The notes under the pieces: model-generated
Database searches by the model: none
What the model was told of the DNA's origin: nothing
The model's input: the letters and a program-made list of their open reading frames with translations, nothing else
In this document: positions 23,990 to 36,142 of the stretch, piece after piece
How positions within the stretch are numbered: the first letter of the stretch is position 1
How the letters are laid out: every line of letters starts with the position of its first letter
Program-made: the position numbers and the translations under genes
Source: Polytrichum commune
Taxonomy: Eukaryota > Streptophyta > Polytrichopsida > Polytrichales > Polytrichaceae
Assembly: GCA_950295325.1 (NCBI GenBank)
Contig: OX485806.1
Location: forward strand, 51,517,169-51,581,168
Length of the DNA: 64,000 nucleotides
Reading direction: 5' to 3'

Positions 23990-24830
23990 TAGAATTTAGA
24001 TTTTTTTTGTGCACCTTGCATACATTGCTTAGCACATTCCAATATACTATGCATTTCTTGAATCATTTGATTCAAACTTTCAATTTTAGAGTTAGGAGTT
24101 GCTAAGGAGATTATAGTTCTACATTCTTGACCATATTAAACATAAAATGGACTCAACCCTATGTTACTATGCTCTTTTTTATTATAAGCAAATTGTATCA
24201 ATACAACCACTTATCCAAAGACTGTTGTTTTTTACGAACATACATTGGAAGCATGTCTTCAAGACTCCTGTTGGTTTTCTCAGTCTGTCCATCCATTTCT
24301 GGATGATATGCCAAACTCATACTAATCTTGGTGCCACATAATTTGAACAAAAATTTCCAAAATTCACTCACGAAATCTCCATCTTTGTCACAAATTATCT
24401 CTCGCGGCAACCCATAATTAAAAATATATATTTTAAAATAACAACTCAGCTACTCTCGAAGCTGTCACAATTGTAATTGTAGGTATGAATCGAGCTACAT
24501 TAATTTGTCTATCAACGACCACAAAAATGTTATCAAAGCCCTTTTGAGTCCTAGGAAGATCCACAATAAAATCCATAGATATAGACTCTCACTTTCTATT
24601 AGGCATTGACAATGGCTACAACAACCCTAGATGTTTTACTTGCTCCACTTTGTTCATTTGACATAACAAACTCCTCTTGACATGATCTTTCACATTTCTT
24701 TTCAATCTTGGCCAAAAATAATATTTTTTTACTGCCCCATATGTTTTTTGAAATCTTGGATGACCTGAGATAGGAATATTGTGAAAATAATAAATAATAT
24801 TTTCCTATATCCTCCCACCTCAAGAACACA
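23990..24830 (-). pseudogene. Integrase (HHCC and DDE core), broken
   Basis: The minus strand shows HDIPISGHPRFQK-like sequence near 24770 (the two His of the zinc-binding HHCC domain), with only one clear Cys kept in RSLLCQMN near 24665. Then the catalytic core at 24198-24410: ICDKDGDFVSEFWKFLF (second Asp) and SLAYHPEMDGQTEKTNRSLE (Glu block). Several frame breaks. The role is integration of the element's cDNA. Confidence 0.88.
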
Positions 24831-24840
24831 AATCCTAGAT

Positions 24841-25587
24841 TTATAATAAATAATCCGTATCCAAAGCATAAGTTGAAAACTTTTTAATTTCCTCTTGAGC
24901 TCTAGATTCTTTCGACAAATTCTCAAAATGAATAGAGAAGAACACATCATCTTTATAACATCCTTTGATTTTATCAAGTATAGTGTTTTTCACTAAAGAC
25001 ACTGCATTTAAAAAGCGTCTACGTGACAAAAAATCTGCCACAACATTTTCTTTGCCTTTCATTGAATCTTAGAATTGAACTCTTGCATCGATTCCATCCA
25101 ACGACTTTGTCTACGATTTAGATTAGCTTGATTAATCAAATATTGTAATGACAGATGATTTGTCTCTATGTTAAATTCACTACCTAGTAGGTAGTGACGC
25201 CAAACTTTTAATGCGTGAATCATTGCTCTGACGAACATGATAATTCAACTCTGCATTGTTAGGTTTTTTGGACTCATAAGCGATCACCCTGCCTTCTTGC
25301 ATAAGACAATCCGCCTTTCAAAGGATCCATGATCCTCAAGACCGGGGCTTCTACCAGAGCTTTCTTTAAAGCCTCAAAGCTTTCATGAGTCCAAGTGATT
25401 CTTTCTAATTTTCCTTTAACAAATTCGTCATGGGGGCTGCAATCTTGGCAAAATCCCTTACATATGTCCGCATGTAAGTATTCATCCCCAAAAAGCGTCT
25501 AACCTCAGTCTTATCCTTTGGCACGGGCCACCTAACCACCGCCTCGATCTTTTTAGGATAAATTGAGACACCTTTGCCAGACAACAC
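24841..25587 (-). pseudogene. RNase H and RT-RNase H connection, broken
   Basis: The frame at 25405-25587 carries the connection region (KIEAVVRWPVPKDKTEVRRF, then LGMNTYMRTYV). The RNase H end is seen as KGKENVVADFLSRR at 25020-25062, the standard motif just before integrase in gypsy elements. Frame breaks lie between them. Confidence 0.85.
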
Positions 25588-25599
25588 ATGTCTAAGGTA

Positions 25600-26260
25600 T
25601 TCAATCTAGGTGTGGAGAAATTGGCACTTGTTTCTCTTAGCATACAATTTATGTCTTCTCAAAACATCAAACACCTTCTCAAGGTGTTCTTTATGTTCCT
25701 CCTCATTTTTGGAAAATATTAATATGTCATCCATGAAAACAAGGGTGAAGACTCCCAGATATTCTTTGAATATGATATTCATGAGATTCATAAATGTGGC
25801 AGGTGCATTGGTAAGTCCAAAAGGCATTACCAAATATTCATAATGGCCAAAATGACTACGAAAAGTTGTTTTTTCAATGTCATTTTCTTTGATTCTTATT
25901 TGATTATATCCAGTTTCGAATTAAAATTTGAAAACATCTTAGCACCACTCAATTGATCCACCAATTCACCAAATATGGGCAATGGATATTTTTTTTAATG
26001 GTAGACTTATTGAGATCTCTATAATCCACACATAGCCTCAAACTACAATATATATAATTTTGAAATAATATAGGAGCACCCCATGGAGATTTACCAAGCC
26101 TAATGTAACCATTTTTAAATGAATATCTTAATTGAGTTTAACTCAACATCCTTTTTAAAATAATGTCTATAAGGTGCCTTAGCTATTGGTGCCACACCAG
26201 GTACCAATTCAATGGCATGATCCACCTCTCTTTGAGGTAGCATTATTGACAACTCATCAG
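25600..26260 (-). pseudogene. Reverse transcriptase, broken
   Basis: The open piece at 25606-25833 contains [17 protein letters not shown] and [19 protein letters not shown] is the catalytic motif (usual YVDD/FIDD). Upstream, degraded DYRDLNKSTIKK-like sequence lies near 26010-26040. Stops and at least one shift separate the blocks. Confidence 0.9.
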
Positions 26261-26327
26261 AAAAAATATCATGATAATTTGCAATAAATCCCTCAACATT
26301 TATTGGTTCTTTGCAACTTGATTCTGA

Positions 26328-26981
26328 CTAATCTAAAACCTTACGAATATCAGTTGCAAAGACTTCTTGTTTCTTTCTCAAACACCTTTTCATTTGTGTA
26401 GCAGAAAGTAAAGGTATTTTAGGTAGAGCTTTCGTACCTCTGATTGTGAAAGGTTTACCGTCGGAAAGTTTGCCATGAACATGTCCATGTTTGCAAGCAA
26501 TCCATGCATTCACGTCATTGAGCCACAACATTCCTAAAATGACGTTGTATTGACTTCCTGTCCAAACTTCAAAATTTGCAATGGTTTGTGTTCTTTGCAA
26601 TATGACAGGGACGTCGAATAATCGACAATCAATCGGGTTTGACTCACCATTAGGTAAGAAAACCTTACAAGGTTCGATCTTAGTGATAGGAAATCCCAAC
26701 TTTGATACAAATTTAGACAACGTCAAATTATGGGTTGATCCTGAATCAATCAACATAGAAGTTGATTGAGTATCAATTGACCCTTGAACCTGGAGCACCG
26801 TAGGGTCACTTGCTACCCGCTCCTCACATATTGCAACTGACACACGAACTATTTCTTTACCCTTGGACACCATTGGCGGTTCCACCTCCATTGCCAACGC
26901 TACAGACTGCTTTGGACATTTTTTCGCTGGTCGCAAACATTCCTTAGCCAAATGTCTTGGCTCATGACAATTGTAGCACAA
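26328..26981 (-). pseudogene. Gag zinc knuckle plus aspartic protease (open 217-codon frame)
   Basis: The longest open frame of the chromovirus. It begins with CYNCHEPRHLAKEC, an intact CCHC zinc knuckle, followed by a Lys/Pro linker. Then MLIDSGSTHNLTLSKF is the protease active site (DSGS), and VILGMLWLNDVNAWI is the second protease block (usual ILGMDWL). It is intact over this stretch, but upstream gag and downstream RT are in broken frames. Confidence 0.9.
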
Positions 26982-26996
26982 TCAATTCATTCGGTG

Positions 26997-27835
26997 TTAT
27001 GCTTGATCTTTGTAGGTGAGTTTATTGCTCGGTCGAATGTTGCTCTGTTCTTTTGGACGTGAAAACTTTTGGTACTTCTTCCATGTCCCAATCTTTTTTT
27101 CTCTACTATGATCCTTACAGGAGACATTAAAAGAGAAATTCTTTTGTTTTGCTATCTCAACATTTTTAGTCTCAAACGTTAAGGCCATGCTATATGTTTT
27201 TACAAGCGTACAAGGCTTCAAAAATTTGACAGCATATTTGATTGAGTTTGAAGTCCATTATCAAAAAATATTTGTTTGTCTTTGTCAAACAAATCCGGAA
27301 AATATTCAACTAATTCGTCGAACCTATCTTTGTACTCACGAATTGACAATGTTCTTTGTCAAAGGTCTTTCAAACGCTCTTTCATGTTCTGGATATGATC
27401 ACGTGGTAAAAAATATTCTAAGAACAATTCTTTGAACTTAGACCATGTTTCCACTGGATTTTTGTTGGCTTCCTCTTTGTCAGTTTTAACACGGGTCCAC
27501 CAGAGGTGGGCTCGTTCTCTCAACAAAAACACTTTCTCCTTGTCTGAGAGCTCCCCCTCAAACAAATTTTCTACCGTTCCTAAAAACGATAGAACTTCCT
27601 CAAGTTTAATGTTGGCTCCACCTGAAAATGTAGGTGGTTGCACACTCTTACGAATGTCGTGCAAGAGTGTGTTTCTACCTCTCTCAAATGTGTGATGGGT
27701 GAATAGAATAAGAAGAAGAGGTAGAACGTGAAGGAAATCTAGCTTTTTTTTATTATTATTTTCATGACCATGTGCATGTTTCTCCTTAGCTATAACGACG
27801 GCTTGGGAGATGGCATCGAGAACTAGTTTAGGCAA
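26997..27835 (-). pseudogene. Chromovirus gag (retrotransposon gag domain), broken
   Basis: The frame at 27359-27835 contains FSGGANIKLEEVLSFLGTVE, LLRERAHLWWTRVK, and WSKFKELFLEYFLPR: the LWW and F--FYP-type landmarks of the plant retrotransposon gag domain. The following 26997-27221 is a shifted continuation rich in Lys/Ser before the zinc knuckle. Confidence 0.85.
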
Positions 27836-27978
27836 AGGCTCCGAGTCAAGAATCCCTCAGCTTTGAGATTGCTCAAGAGGAGCACTACCAAATGACACCA
27901 TAGCGCTCAAGGAATCACAACACGGGAAAAAAATATTCCCTAAGCATAGTGCTACACAATGCAATTCAATGAACCCGA

Positions 27979-27991
27979 CGCTCTAACACCA
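27979..27991 (-). promoter_or_regulatory. Chromovirus primer binding site
   Basis: The minus strand reads TGGTGTTAGAGCG, 10 of 12 identical to the plant initiator tRNA-Met site TGGTATCAGAGC, 4 bp inside the 5' LTR. Both differences are transitions. Confidence 0.85.
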
Positions 27992-27995
27992 AAAA

Positions 27996-28351
27996 TGTAA
28001 CGTACCTTGCTAATAGTTCATAAAAACAATGATTTATTGAGTAAAATTCACCTCCCAACCTAGAGGCACACCACAAAACATAGTGTGTGTGTTTTTTCCG
28101 CCGAGCCATATTTATACATAGTATCTATGAGATACTTCTAGAAGTCTCAAGTCTTTCTATACATAGACTGAAGTCTCCTTATCTATAAGCTTGAATCACT
28201 TTCCCTTTTGCTTTTCATAGATAAGAATCATCCAACTTCTCGTCCTTCTCGTCCCTTGGTTTCCCATTCATCCATGCTTCTTAGTCTTGAACATTCATCC
28301 CTACAATTTATTTCCATCCTCAACAATACATTTCCCAATTAGTCCATTATA
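27996..28351 (-). repeat. Chromovirus 5' LTR
   Basis: 356 bp, partner of 23155-23510. It keeps the TG...CA-type inner end (TGTAACG on the plus strand) and the TATAAATATGGC promoter-like word (minus strand, near 28107-28118). Confidence 0.92.
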
Positions 28352-28374
28352 TACGGGCAATAAGCTAGAAAATT

Positions 28375-28890
28375 TGTTAGCTCCATAATGGCCTATTGTG
28401 TTGTCAAATGTTTGTCTAGGCAATGCCAATGTATGTTACATCCTAGATTGTTTTCACACATTGGCCCATAGGAAAACATTTTTATTTTTGCACAAATGTT
28501 TTTAACCATGCTCTACTCATGTGCCACACATAGAATAAAAGTTTTGTACTTAGCCATATTCTACAAGTATGAGATGTTGACAATGACCCTTATATGCATG
28601 AAAAGGTTGGTGAGATCATTAAACGTGAACATGAGACAATGATGACAACAACGCATGGCCAACGCAAGGAGTCAATATAGGGGAATACCGGATGATGAGT
28701 ATCTCAACCTTGGCATTGTCAATGATAAATGTATTAGGATTTTGGGTCTATTTTGAAGGTGCAAAAGTGGTTGTTGAGGATCGTCATTCACGAGGAGGGG
28801 TACATTTGATTGTAATTTGATGAATGATGTGTGCCATGCATGCGCCATTGTGCCATTCATCAAATACCATCAAAACGTATAGTGGATATT
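28375..28890 (-). pseudogene. MULE-type DDE transposase relic
   Basis: The minus strand reads YPLYVLMVFDEWHNG and then AHII near 28830-28890, the block leading to the first catalytic Asp of MULE transposases. TFIIDNAKVEILIIR near 28725 is the second Asp block (usual FLIDDA-AE---IR). ILCVAHE followed by KNICAKIK at 28470-28540 corresponds to the C--WH / RRAW-KN block. Frames are broken by stops and shifts. Paired with the SWIM finger at 22469-22663 on the far side of the chromovirus. No terminal inverted repeats were found. Confidence 0.75.
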
Positions 28891-28899
28891 ATAAGGGCA

Positions 28900-31394
28900 T
28901 GCAAGGCATAAATGAGGTTAAAGGAGAGGGAAGTATAATTATCTAGAGCATGAGCAAAAGGAAGGTCAAGTCACAGTAAGGTGACAACATGCACACCCAT
29001 GTTTGACCTTCTTGTCGTTTGTCCCAAACATTGCGTCGATTGCAACCGTAGTGTTATGCCCGTGTGTCAACATGGATGCTATCTACCATTGCATTGGGAT
29101 GCACAAATTTGAATGGGATATTTTCCCTATGCCATTATTCCTTGAAGTCAAAGGAATGTTTTCTTTGGTAAAAAAATTATGTTTGGGTCATAATACACCA
29201 TATGCGGGTGTTTTGGCATCATTTGCATGCTTGCGGTACAAATTTTTTATAAGGTTACTTGCACAATGCATGATAATCATGTTCATTAGAATACATGACG
29301 ATGAAACTCCCCACATGTCTCCATGATGTGCTTTCTTTTTACCACTTGCTTGAATATAACTTGGTCTACAGTGAAACCTAGATGCAATTCATTTTGTATT
29401 CATTTCCTATCCCTGTGGATTTATGAGTTTAGAAATTTGAGCGAGATCAAAATATGTATGTGCCATGCACAACAATTAGGACCTTTCTCCTCCACTTAAT
29501 GAAATCATCCAATGCATTCCAACTGATAACCACCACCTCAAATTTCTTTCTATATAAAAGCCATCACGTTCATTTCACGTCTTTGAATGAGAAAAACTTG
29601 ATAGGTGTTTCCTACACTCCACTCCTAAGATGCTCCAAGCTTCCTCCATTTTGTAACATGTACGAGATAACCCTTCATTTCCCTCAAATTTTGGTTGTTT
29701 GCGATTCCAATTCTAGTTTTTTGCACTAGAACAAATGTTTAGTTGGCCCAAAGGAGCGGACCATGGTCCATTGAATCATCAATATACAATTGCAGATGGA
29801 TGGGGACATGAAAACTTGTTGGATTGCATGAATTTAGTAATGTCCGGTCACGATGGGAAAGAAAAATAAATTTTAGTCCAAGGAACCCTAAAAGATGCAC
29901 ATGACATTGCTTGTGAATTGAAGACATGCATCTTAAATAATGTGAGGGCATGTTTTCCACAACCAGTTAATCAATGTGTTTATTTTTGTCTAATCATTGA
30001 ATGGTGTACCCCTTAGATGAATATACCATAAATGATTTATTGGAATCATGTATTGCCAAAGCCTAGGCATGTACATGTCATTCCAATTACCATTTTAGGT
30101 GGTTACCATAAATACTTATAAGATTCCAAAGTTAGATTCTTATTTTATTGACAATAAATGCTCAAAGGGAGGCAATAGGCCCTTTCCCATCTTTCATCTT
30201 TGGCCAATGATTATTTTTTCTTCAATTAAATTTACAAAATTGGCAATCGATGAGCCAATCTACATTGGTGACCAATGACCATGATCACCATTTTCTAAAT
30301 CATTCATTGGTTGGGAAATGAATGGTGGTCCCACTTTGTTTTACACAATGTTGTTTTGAATATGAATGAACCTGATTGAGCATATTTAAAAAAATGAATG
30401 AGAAAATGACATATAATCCTACATGTCTAGAAATGGATAATATTTGGTGGTCACCTTGAATTTGCGGCAAGTGAACCCAAGATAGGTTGTCTCAACATTA
30501 AGTAAAGGTGACCTTAATAGAAAACACATATTTTGTTAACAAATTTTATTCCTGGAATCAACCACTTTAAAAACAAATTTTTTAACCCATTTTGTTATGT
30601 TCATATATTATGTACTTTGTGTTAAAAACCTTACGTCTAGGTCTAAATATGTTTTAAGCTATGGCACAATACCAAGGTTGTTAAAATGTGATGTGAATTT
30701 ATTGCGGTCATGGTATTTAAACCGCTGACCATGACCATAATAAATTATTCATCAATTTTGCTTCAGTCATTGGTCATATGTGTAAATCAACCCCAACGAC
30801 AAGCAAACAAATGTAATTAAACCATAGCAAATCAATGCTTCATCCTTCCCTTTCCTCTTATTGTTTCATCCATTCTCCATTCTCCTTCTTCCTTTCTGCA
30901 TTCGTTGGATTTTTTTGGCCTCTTAGACATAGCGTTCATATAGATTTTAGTCATTAAAATTATGCAACACACAACGATATAACCAAGGAAAGATGAAACT
31001 CAATTATCTACTACTAGTTAGTGAAATAAAACTTGATGAATTTAATCATCAAAGATACCAAACACCTCACTTGCTCTCTTTACAACACTTGAAAATACTC
31101 ATTATCAATAACAATTCACTTGTGTTAAGACTTCACCTCTATGCCATAAAAATATGATACACAAAACATGACTTTCCCCTCGTAGTTCTCCTTTGCAAAT
31201 GACCATTGTGAATTAAACTCGTAGTATTTATGTTGCCCCTTCAACTAATGACTCGAAGTTGAACAACGAGGATCGTATGCCTCCTCAACAAGTCAATTAG
31301 GTTGGGTAGATCTTGGTTATCCTTCTCCGTGGAATTCATCCAGGTTCCCACTGTGTTTTCATTAGATGGATGAGTGACTGCGATTGCAGTTTGT
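28900..31394. other. No gene recognised upstream of the PUX gene
   Basis: AT-rich interval. The first part may hold more of the MULE relic in the minus direction. Short frames (29003-29326 plus, 29454-29729 plus) have no motif. From about 31395 the composition becomes more GC-rich, leading into the PUX 5' region. Confidence 0.45.
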
Positions 31395-31502
31395 CATCCA
31401 CTCGTCACACCAGTTACATCATTAACAAGACCTTGGAAGCGCATCATTAGGTAAGGAAAGGAAAGGGCGGCATAGATCACCACAGCTACAGAAATCGCTG
31501 CG
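31395..31502 (+). promoter_or_regulatory. Probable 5' UTR of the PUX gene
   Basis: About 100 bp with a purine-rich stretch (GGTAAGGAAAGGAAAGGG) just before the ATG. The transcription start is not determined, and I see no clear TATA box close by. The start context is GCTGCGATGGGG, with G at +4. Confidence 0.4.
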
Positions 31503-34280
31503 ATGGGGGTCGAGCAGGACGAGATTGTGAGCAGCTTCTTGGTCGTGACTGGGGCCAGCGATGCGCAGGCGCGCTTCTTCCTGGAGAGCACCAACTGGGA
31601 GCTTGAAGCTGCCCTGATTTCGTTCTTCGAGGCCGCGGACGAGGAAGGAGCGGGCGGTGCGTTGGCGAATGCAGGCGTCGAGGATAATGAGGACGAGGAG
31701 ATAAGAGTGCCGGAGCCGGTGGGGGGGGCAAGGCAGCAGGAGAGAAGCGATCGTCAGGGATCCGGGGCGTGGCGAGGTCGGTCGTCGGGCTCGACGCAGA
31801 CGAGGTTTCCTAGTAGTACTCCTTTCAAGGGGAATGAACAGGGTTCGGGTAAAAAGGGTAGCCCATCACGAGGCGGAATTACGACCTTGTCGGATCTGAG
31901 CCGGCAACCTGATTCCGACGGTGATTCTGATGAAGGACCTCAGGAGTATTATACAGGCGGTGAGAAGAGGTTAGCACATATGCATAAAAAATGAGACCTT
32001 ATGTAGATAGTGTTGCAAGTTGTGTCGGTAGCTGTTGTTGTTGTCGACAACAGTTTTGGCGCCATTCTTTCTTATCACCTTATGAGTTGTAGTTTCGGTT
32101 TCTTCAACCGAGTAACTGTCTAGCGTTCGGGGTCACCATACGTGACTATGCCAATTGATCAACATAGTAACTGTAGCTAATGCTTTTGCTTAATTTTCAT
32201 CGATGTCTTCTGAACCTGCTTCCGCCATCTGAAGTCGGTGCTATAGGAGCGGTGACTGGAAAGCTGTAAACGACATGTAGTGTTGATAAAGCAGTGTGAG
32301 TGGTGATTCGTAGAGTAATGAGCGTTTGTGGTACTTCATATCTACTTTGAGGGAATTGGCAACTAGGGTGCCTCCTTTGCTTACATTATGCGTCTTATTC
32401 CAAGAAGATCGAGATCTGAGTTCTGTTAGTGTACTCACACTACTTGGAATGTTTATTTATTCTCCTATTTGACATTCTTGCGGGAATATTTTGCAGTTTT
32501 GATAATTATATTCTGCTGTAGTCATCTTCAAGTTAGTCTGTATATTTTGTGAATCTGCATAGATGACCCTCGGTTTTTCTGGGGTTGTCATATCATACAT
32601 TTCGGGATAGTGTATCCATCACCTAGATATTGACATAGGAAACTGTATTTGTAGTGGGATGATGGTCCAAGACCCAACAAAACGAGGTCCACGGGATGTG
32701 GATGCTATGTTTGATCGAGTGAGGCGGTTTGGTGCCCAAGAAGGTGTGACAGAGCCTCCCCAGCCCGTGGCCGCTTCCAGCAACAGGGGAGTGTTTGTCG
32801 GTGCTTCTCGAACATTGAATGGTGAATCACAGCGACAGGAGCAAGTATCTCCATCAGGATCTGCAGGAGGTTCTGGAACTCGTGCCGTGACTGAGCCAGT
32901 GTTTCACACAATCACATTTTGGTGGAATGGGTTCACCGTCGATGATGGTCCACTTAGGAGATTGGATGATGCTGCCAATGAGCCATTTCTGGAGGTAAAA
33001 GTACCTGTCCCTTGTAGTATTTGCATTCACGACATTGAAGTTCTGTAATAGGCCTTAGTATCAATGACGAATAGATGAGACATAATGGGTACACATGCTA
33101 ATTGTTATCTTTGTAGATGGATGTTGTCTGCTCTGCAGTACCCATTTCGTTTGGTTGGTGGTAATGTTAAATGCAGTTGATATTACCACATTAAAGCCAT
33201 CACTTGTAGAAAGTGTTTCATATGGTAGTCTGTTGATTTCTAAAGAAAATCTCGTGGAATCTACAGAGCATCAATAAAGGGGAGTGCCCCAGAGAGTTGG
33301 AGCCAGCTGATCGGAATACTGCAATTCATGTGAATCTTGTTAAGAAAGATGAAGAATGGAAGGTATGATCGTTGTTGATATTTAATGGGTTGCAGGAAGA
33401 TGTGCAGTATTCATAGTTGAGTGGTGGTGATTCAAAGTTTGAAAGTTGATAATGGGTCAAATTGTAGAGAACAGTTCATCGCTTTCTTGTGCTAATCCAT
33501 CACGTTTTGTCTGGTGATTCTTGGCCAATTTTTTGTCGATGGACCTTCTCTGAGCGCTGATTATGTTGGTTATATCAAATCAGGCCCCTCCGGAACCAAA
33601 GTATGTAGCATTCAGAGGTACTGGTCGGACATTAGGAAGTACTACTTTGCCTCCTGCCTCTGAAGCTGCCTCTTCCTCCTCAGTAACATTGGAAGCTGCC
33701 AATCAACCATTTCAGGGTTTAGTTGTGGACGAGAGTAAACCTTCAACTTCCATACAGGTATTTCTTATGGCTGGCTTGTTCTCTGTGCTGTAAGTTGACT
33801 AGGTTAGTGCTATCAACCTAGGTCTGAGTCTACAGAGATTAAAGACAAATGTTGTTCTTAGTGTTGTTGGGATATTCTAATCCTGAATTTATTTCTGTGT
33901 AGATTATAATGTAAATTTGACTGCTACCACAGGGTTGACTTTGCACAACCACTACATACTGAACCTTATCTGCAAGAAGATGCTGTAAGAAGATACTGAT
34001 GTTATTCTTAATTTGTGCATCTAACTTTGAACAAGTTCTGCTACTGATGGAGTGATTATGGCTGCAGCTTCGGCTCTCTGATGGAACACGGATGGTGGCT
34101 CGGTTCAATTACACACACACAGTTTCGGATATTCGGGGCTTTATAGATGCTGCCAGACCAGGGAGTGTCAGTCCTTATTCTTTACAAACAATGGGGTTTC
34201 CACCTAAGCAGCTAACTGATTTGAAGCAAAGCATTGAAGTGGCAGGTCTTATCAATGCTGTTGTCATACAGAAAGTCTAG
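31503..34280 (+). CDS. Plant UBX domain protein, p47/PUX5-like, five exons
   Basis: Adaptor of the CDC48/p97 AAA ATPase (family knowledge: UBA-SEP-UBX proteins link ubiquitinated clients or membranes to CDC48). Exons by eye: 31503-31969, 32655-32994, 33267-33362, 33584-33757, 34068-34280. These give 1290 nt, 429 aa, all with GT-AG introns of 685, 272, 221 and 310 bp and a continuous frame. Domains: UBA-like helices at residues 5-45 ([20 protein letters not shown]); acidic/Ser/Gly linker; SEP domain about 238-301 ([20 protein letters not shown]); SHP/BS1 motif near 310 (FRGTGRTLG), a CDC48-binding box; C-terminal UBX about 353-429 ([17 protein letters not shown], with the FP loop in TMGFPPKQL). 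Length matches Arabidopsis PUX5 (about 420 aa); PUX3/4 (about 300 aa) are the alternatives. This is the only intact-looking gene here. First-exon GC content is higher than its surroundings. Confidence 0.93.
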
Positions 34281-36142
34281 TTGTCCTTGATGTTATTGTA
34301 TATGAGGTTTAGGTTATAAAACTGGACCACTACATGTCAAATGTAATTTGTCAAAAGAGTGATTTATTTCTAACTTGGTACTCATTGGCCTGGTCTGTAT
34401 TTTCAAATTTGAACTGTGTTCCTCTCTCACCTGTTTGAAATCAAGCTCCAGTTAGTCTGGGGTTTTCACCATGGATGTGTTCCTTTCCATAGTATATTAA
34501 AGGGAGTCAATTCAAAACCTGACACTTGTTATCCCAATTTTTTTGGAATAATTTAAACTTCTCTATAAACTTCTTCTCCATAATCCTCAGGCGTTCTAGA
34601 ATTTGTATGTATGATGGCCGGATTACAGTTAAAATGCTCTTGTATAGACACATGCACTGGGGGCCGGGGCATAACATTAGTTGAAGGACAAAAGTTCCTC
34701 TTCCACTTTTGGGGCCTCATATAAAAATATAGCGGTAGTTGAGAGGGGTTGGGTTACGGGGCTGCAGTGTGGGATGGAGGATTGCTGAGGGAACCGGCAC
34801 CCAACTTTGCTTCACTTGTATCCAGTAATTAGAGCGATAGGAGGGAGGAGGGAGGGAGGCACGGCAGCCACCCTTGGCACCTACCTTCCAAGCTGTTAGA
34901 TAGGTCGCAACCTACATGCAGGGAGGTTGGTTTTTGGGAAACAAGTGTCACAAATAGTTTCACACCGGAGCAATTGCATACCTAGTTCGGAAATCCTTCG
35001 GCACAAACTGTACAATGTTTGTTCAGGGGTTGCAGATCATCTTGCACTGGATCCCCAATTATCCACCTCTTGCCTGTTGCAACTTCAGTGATTTTGTGGA
35101 ATCTTGCAGCTTCTTTGCCATCAAGCACAAGGAAAACCTCCAAGCCCAGCGATTCTGATGTAGTTAGTGTGCAGATTTCTCGATTTTGTTGATAATCTGT
35201 GCAACTTTCTACCATTTTTGCAACCAACTTAGTGCCTTTGACATTGATGCACCAATTTTCAACTAGAATATTTTTGGTGCTTTCTTGAGCTTTTTCTCAA
35301 GTAACTCTATATTCTGTTCGTCTGGGAGATCCGTCACATTTCTCTTCATCATGCTGATCACGACTGTGCAGATGATCATAGATCAGGTGCGCGTTGGCTT
35401 CTTTTTGTAAAATGGTATGGATTATTTACAGACGGCCAAGAGTTCCTGTGCTGGGAGGGTTTTGATGTCACTGTATTCACATAAACGTCTCCAATTCAAT
35501 CACATTTTTTTTTTTGGACAAGCATGATCTACACATTGTCTAGAAGAGTTTGTTTTCTATTGACAAACTGAAGATTCAAATTCAGATTCTAGAATAGTCT
35601 CAAAACACCATGGAAATATGACACCAGAACAGTGCGCATGCTAGGTTTAGCGGTTTTTCGAGTTAATGGACAGGTTTATTGTCAGAACACTGGCAACCTT
35701 GTTCTCTGCGTATGCAAAGCTCCCAGTGTATCACATGCATACATTTGGAAGCAACAAATGTGTTGCAATCTACTTGGGCATTCAAACTGTCTTGCATTCC
35801 ACTTGGATTGGAGTAGCTCTCAGTTTGCATCATGTCAAGATGGAGTGTTCTGAGACACAAGTTGGCTTGGAATCCAGCTAAAACTTTCATACATGTTATC
35901 AAAGCCTGTTTACAAATTCTAAGATTTGATAGATGAAGCATCATCAACATTGACTACTCAATAGGGTTACCAAAGTATATGTCTCTTTGTAGAAAACCCC
36001 ATAGTGCGCATTGCCACTCATGTTGCATGGCTTCATATAAATTCATAATTGAATACGGATCCAAGTTGTTGATACTCTTCCAAAATTGTAATCAATGCCT
36101 TGTAACATAACATTAAGTAGCAAGCCCGGATTGACCTTCTCA
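34281..36142. other. PUX 3' flank; no firm gene
   Basis: It begins with the 3' UTR, whose end is not determined. A minus-strand frame of 81 codons (34982-35227) has protein-like composition (GLEVFLVLDGKEAARFHKI). Further minus-strand open sequence (about 35240-35330) lies upstream of it in another frame, so it could be a degraded gene or exon. I do not recognise it. Around 34840-34860 there is a GGGAGG-rich run, and at 35500-35515 a T-run. Confidence 0.4.

Larger units (their letters stand above)
23150..28356 (-). mobile_element. Chromovirus (Ty3/gypsy with chromodomain), structurally complete
   Basis: Minus-strand element of 5197 bp (23155-28351) with perfect 5-bp target duplications TACGG (23150-23154 and 28352-28356). 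The LTRs are both 356 bp (27996-28351 upstream, 23155-23510 downstream). Order: primer site, gag, zinc knuckle, protease, reverse transcriptase, RNase H, integrase, chromodomain, polypurine tract. All gene blocks are present, but every frame is broken by stops or shifts, so it is not autonomous. By hand the LTRs differ at roughly 29 of 356 positions (about 8 percent), many of them transitions, so insertion is not recent. It landed inside a MULE relic. Confidence 0.95.
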
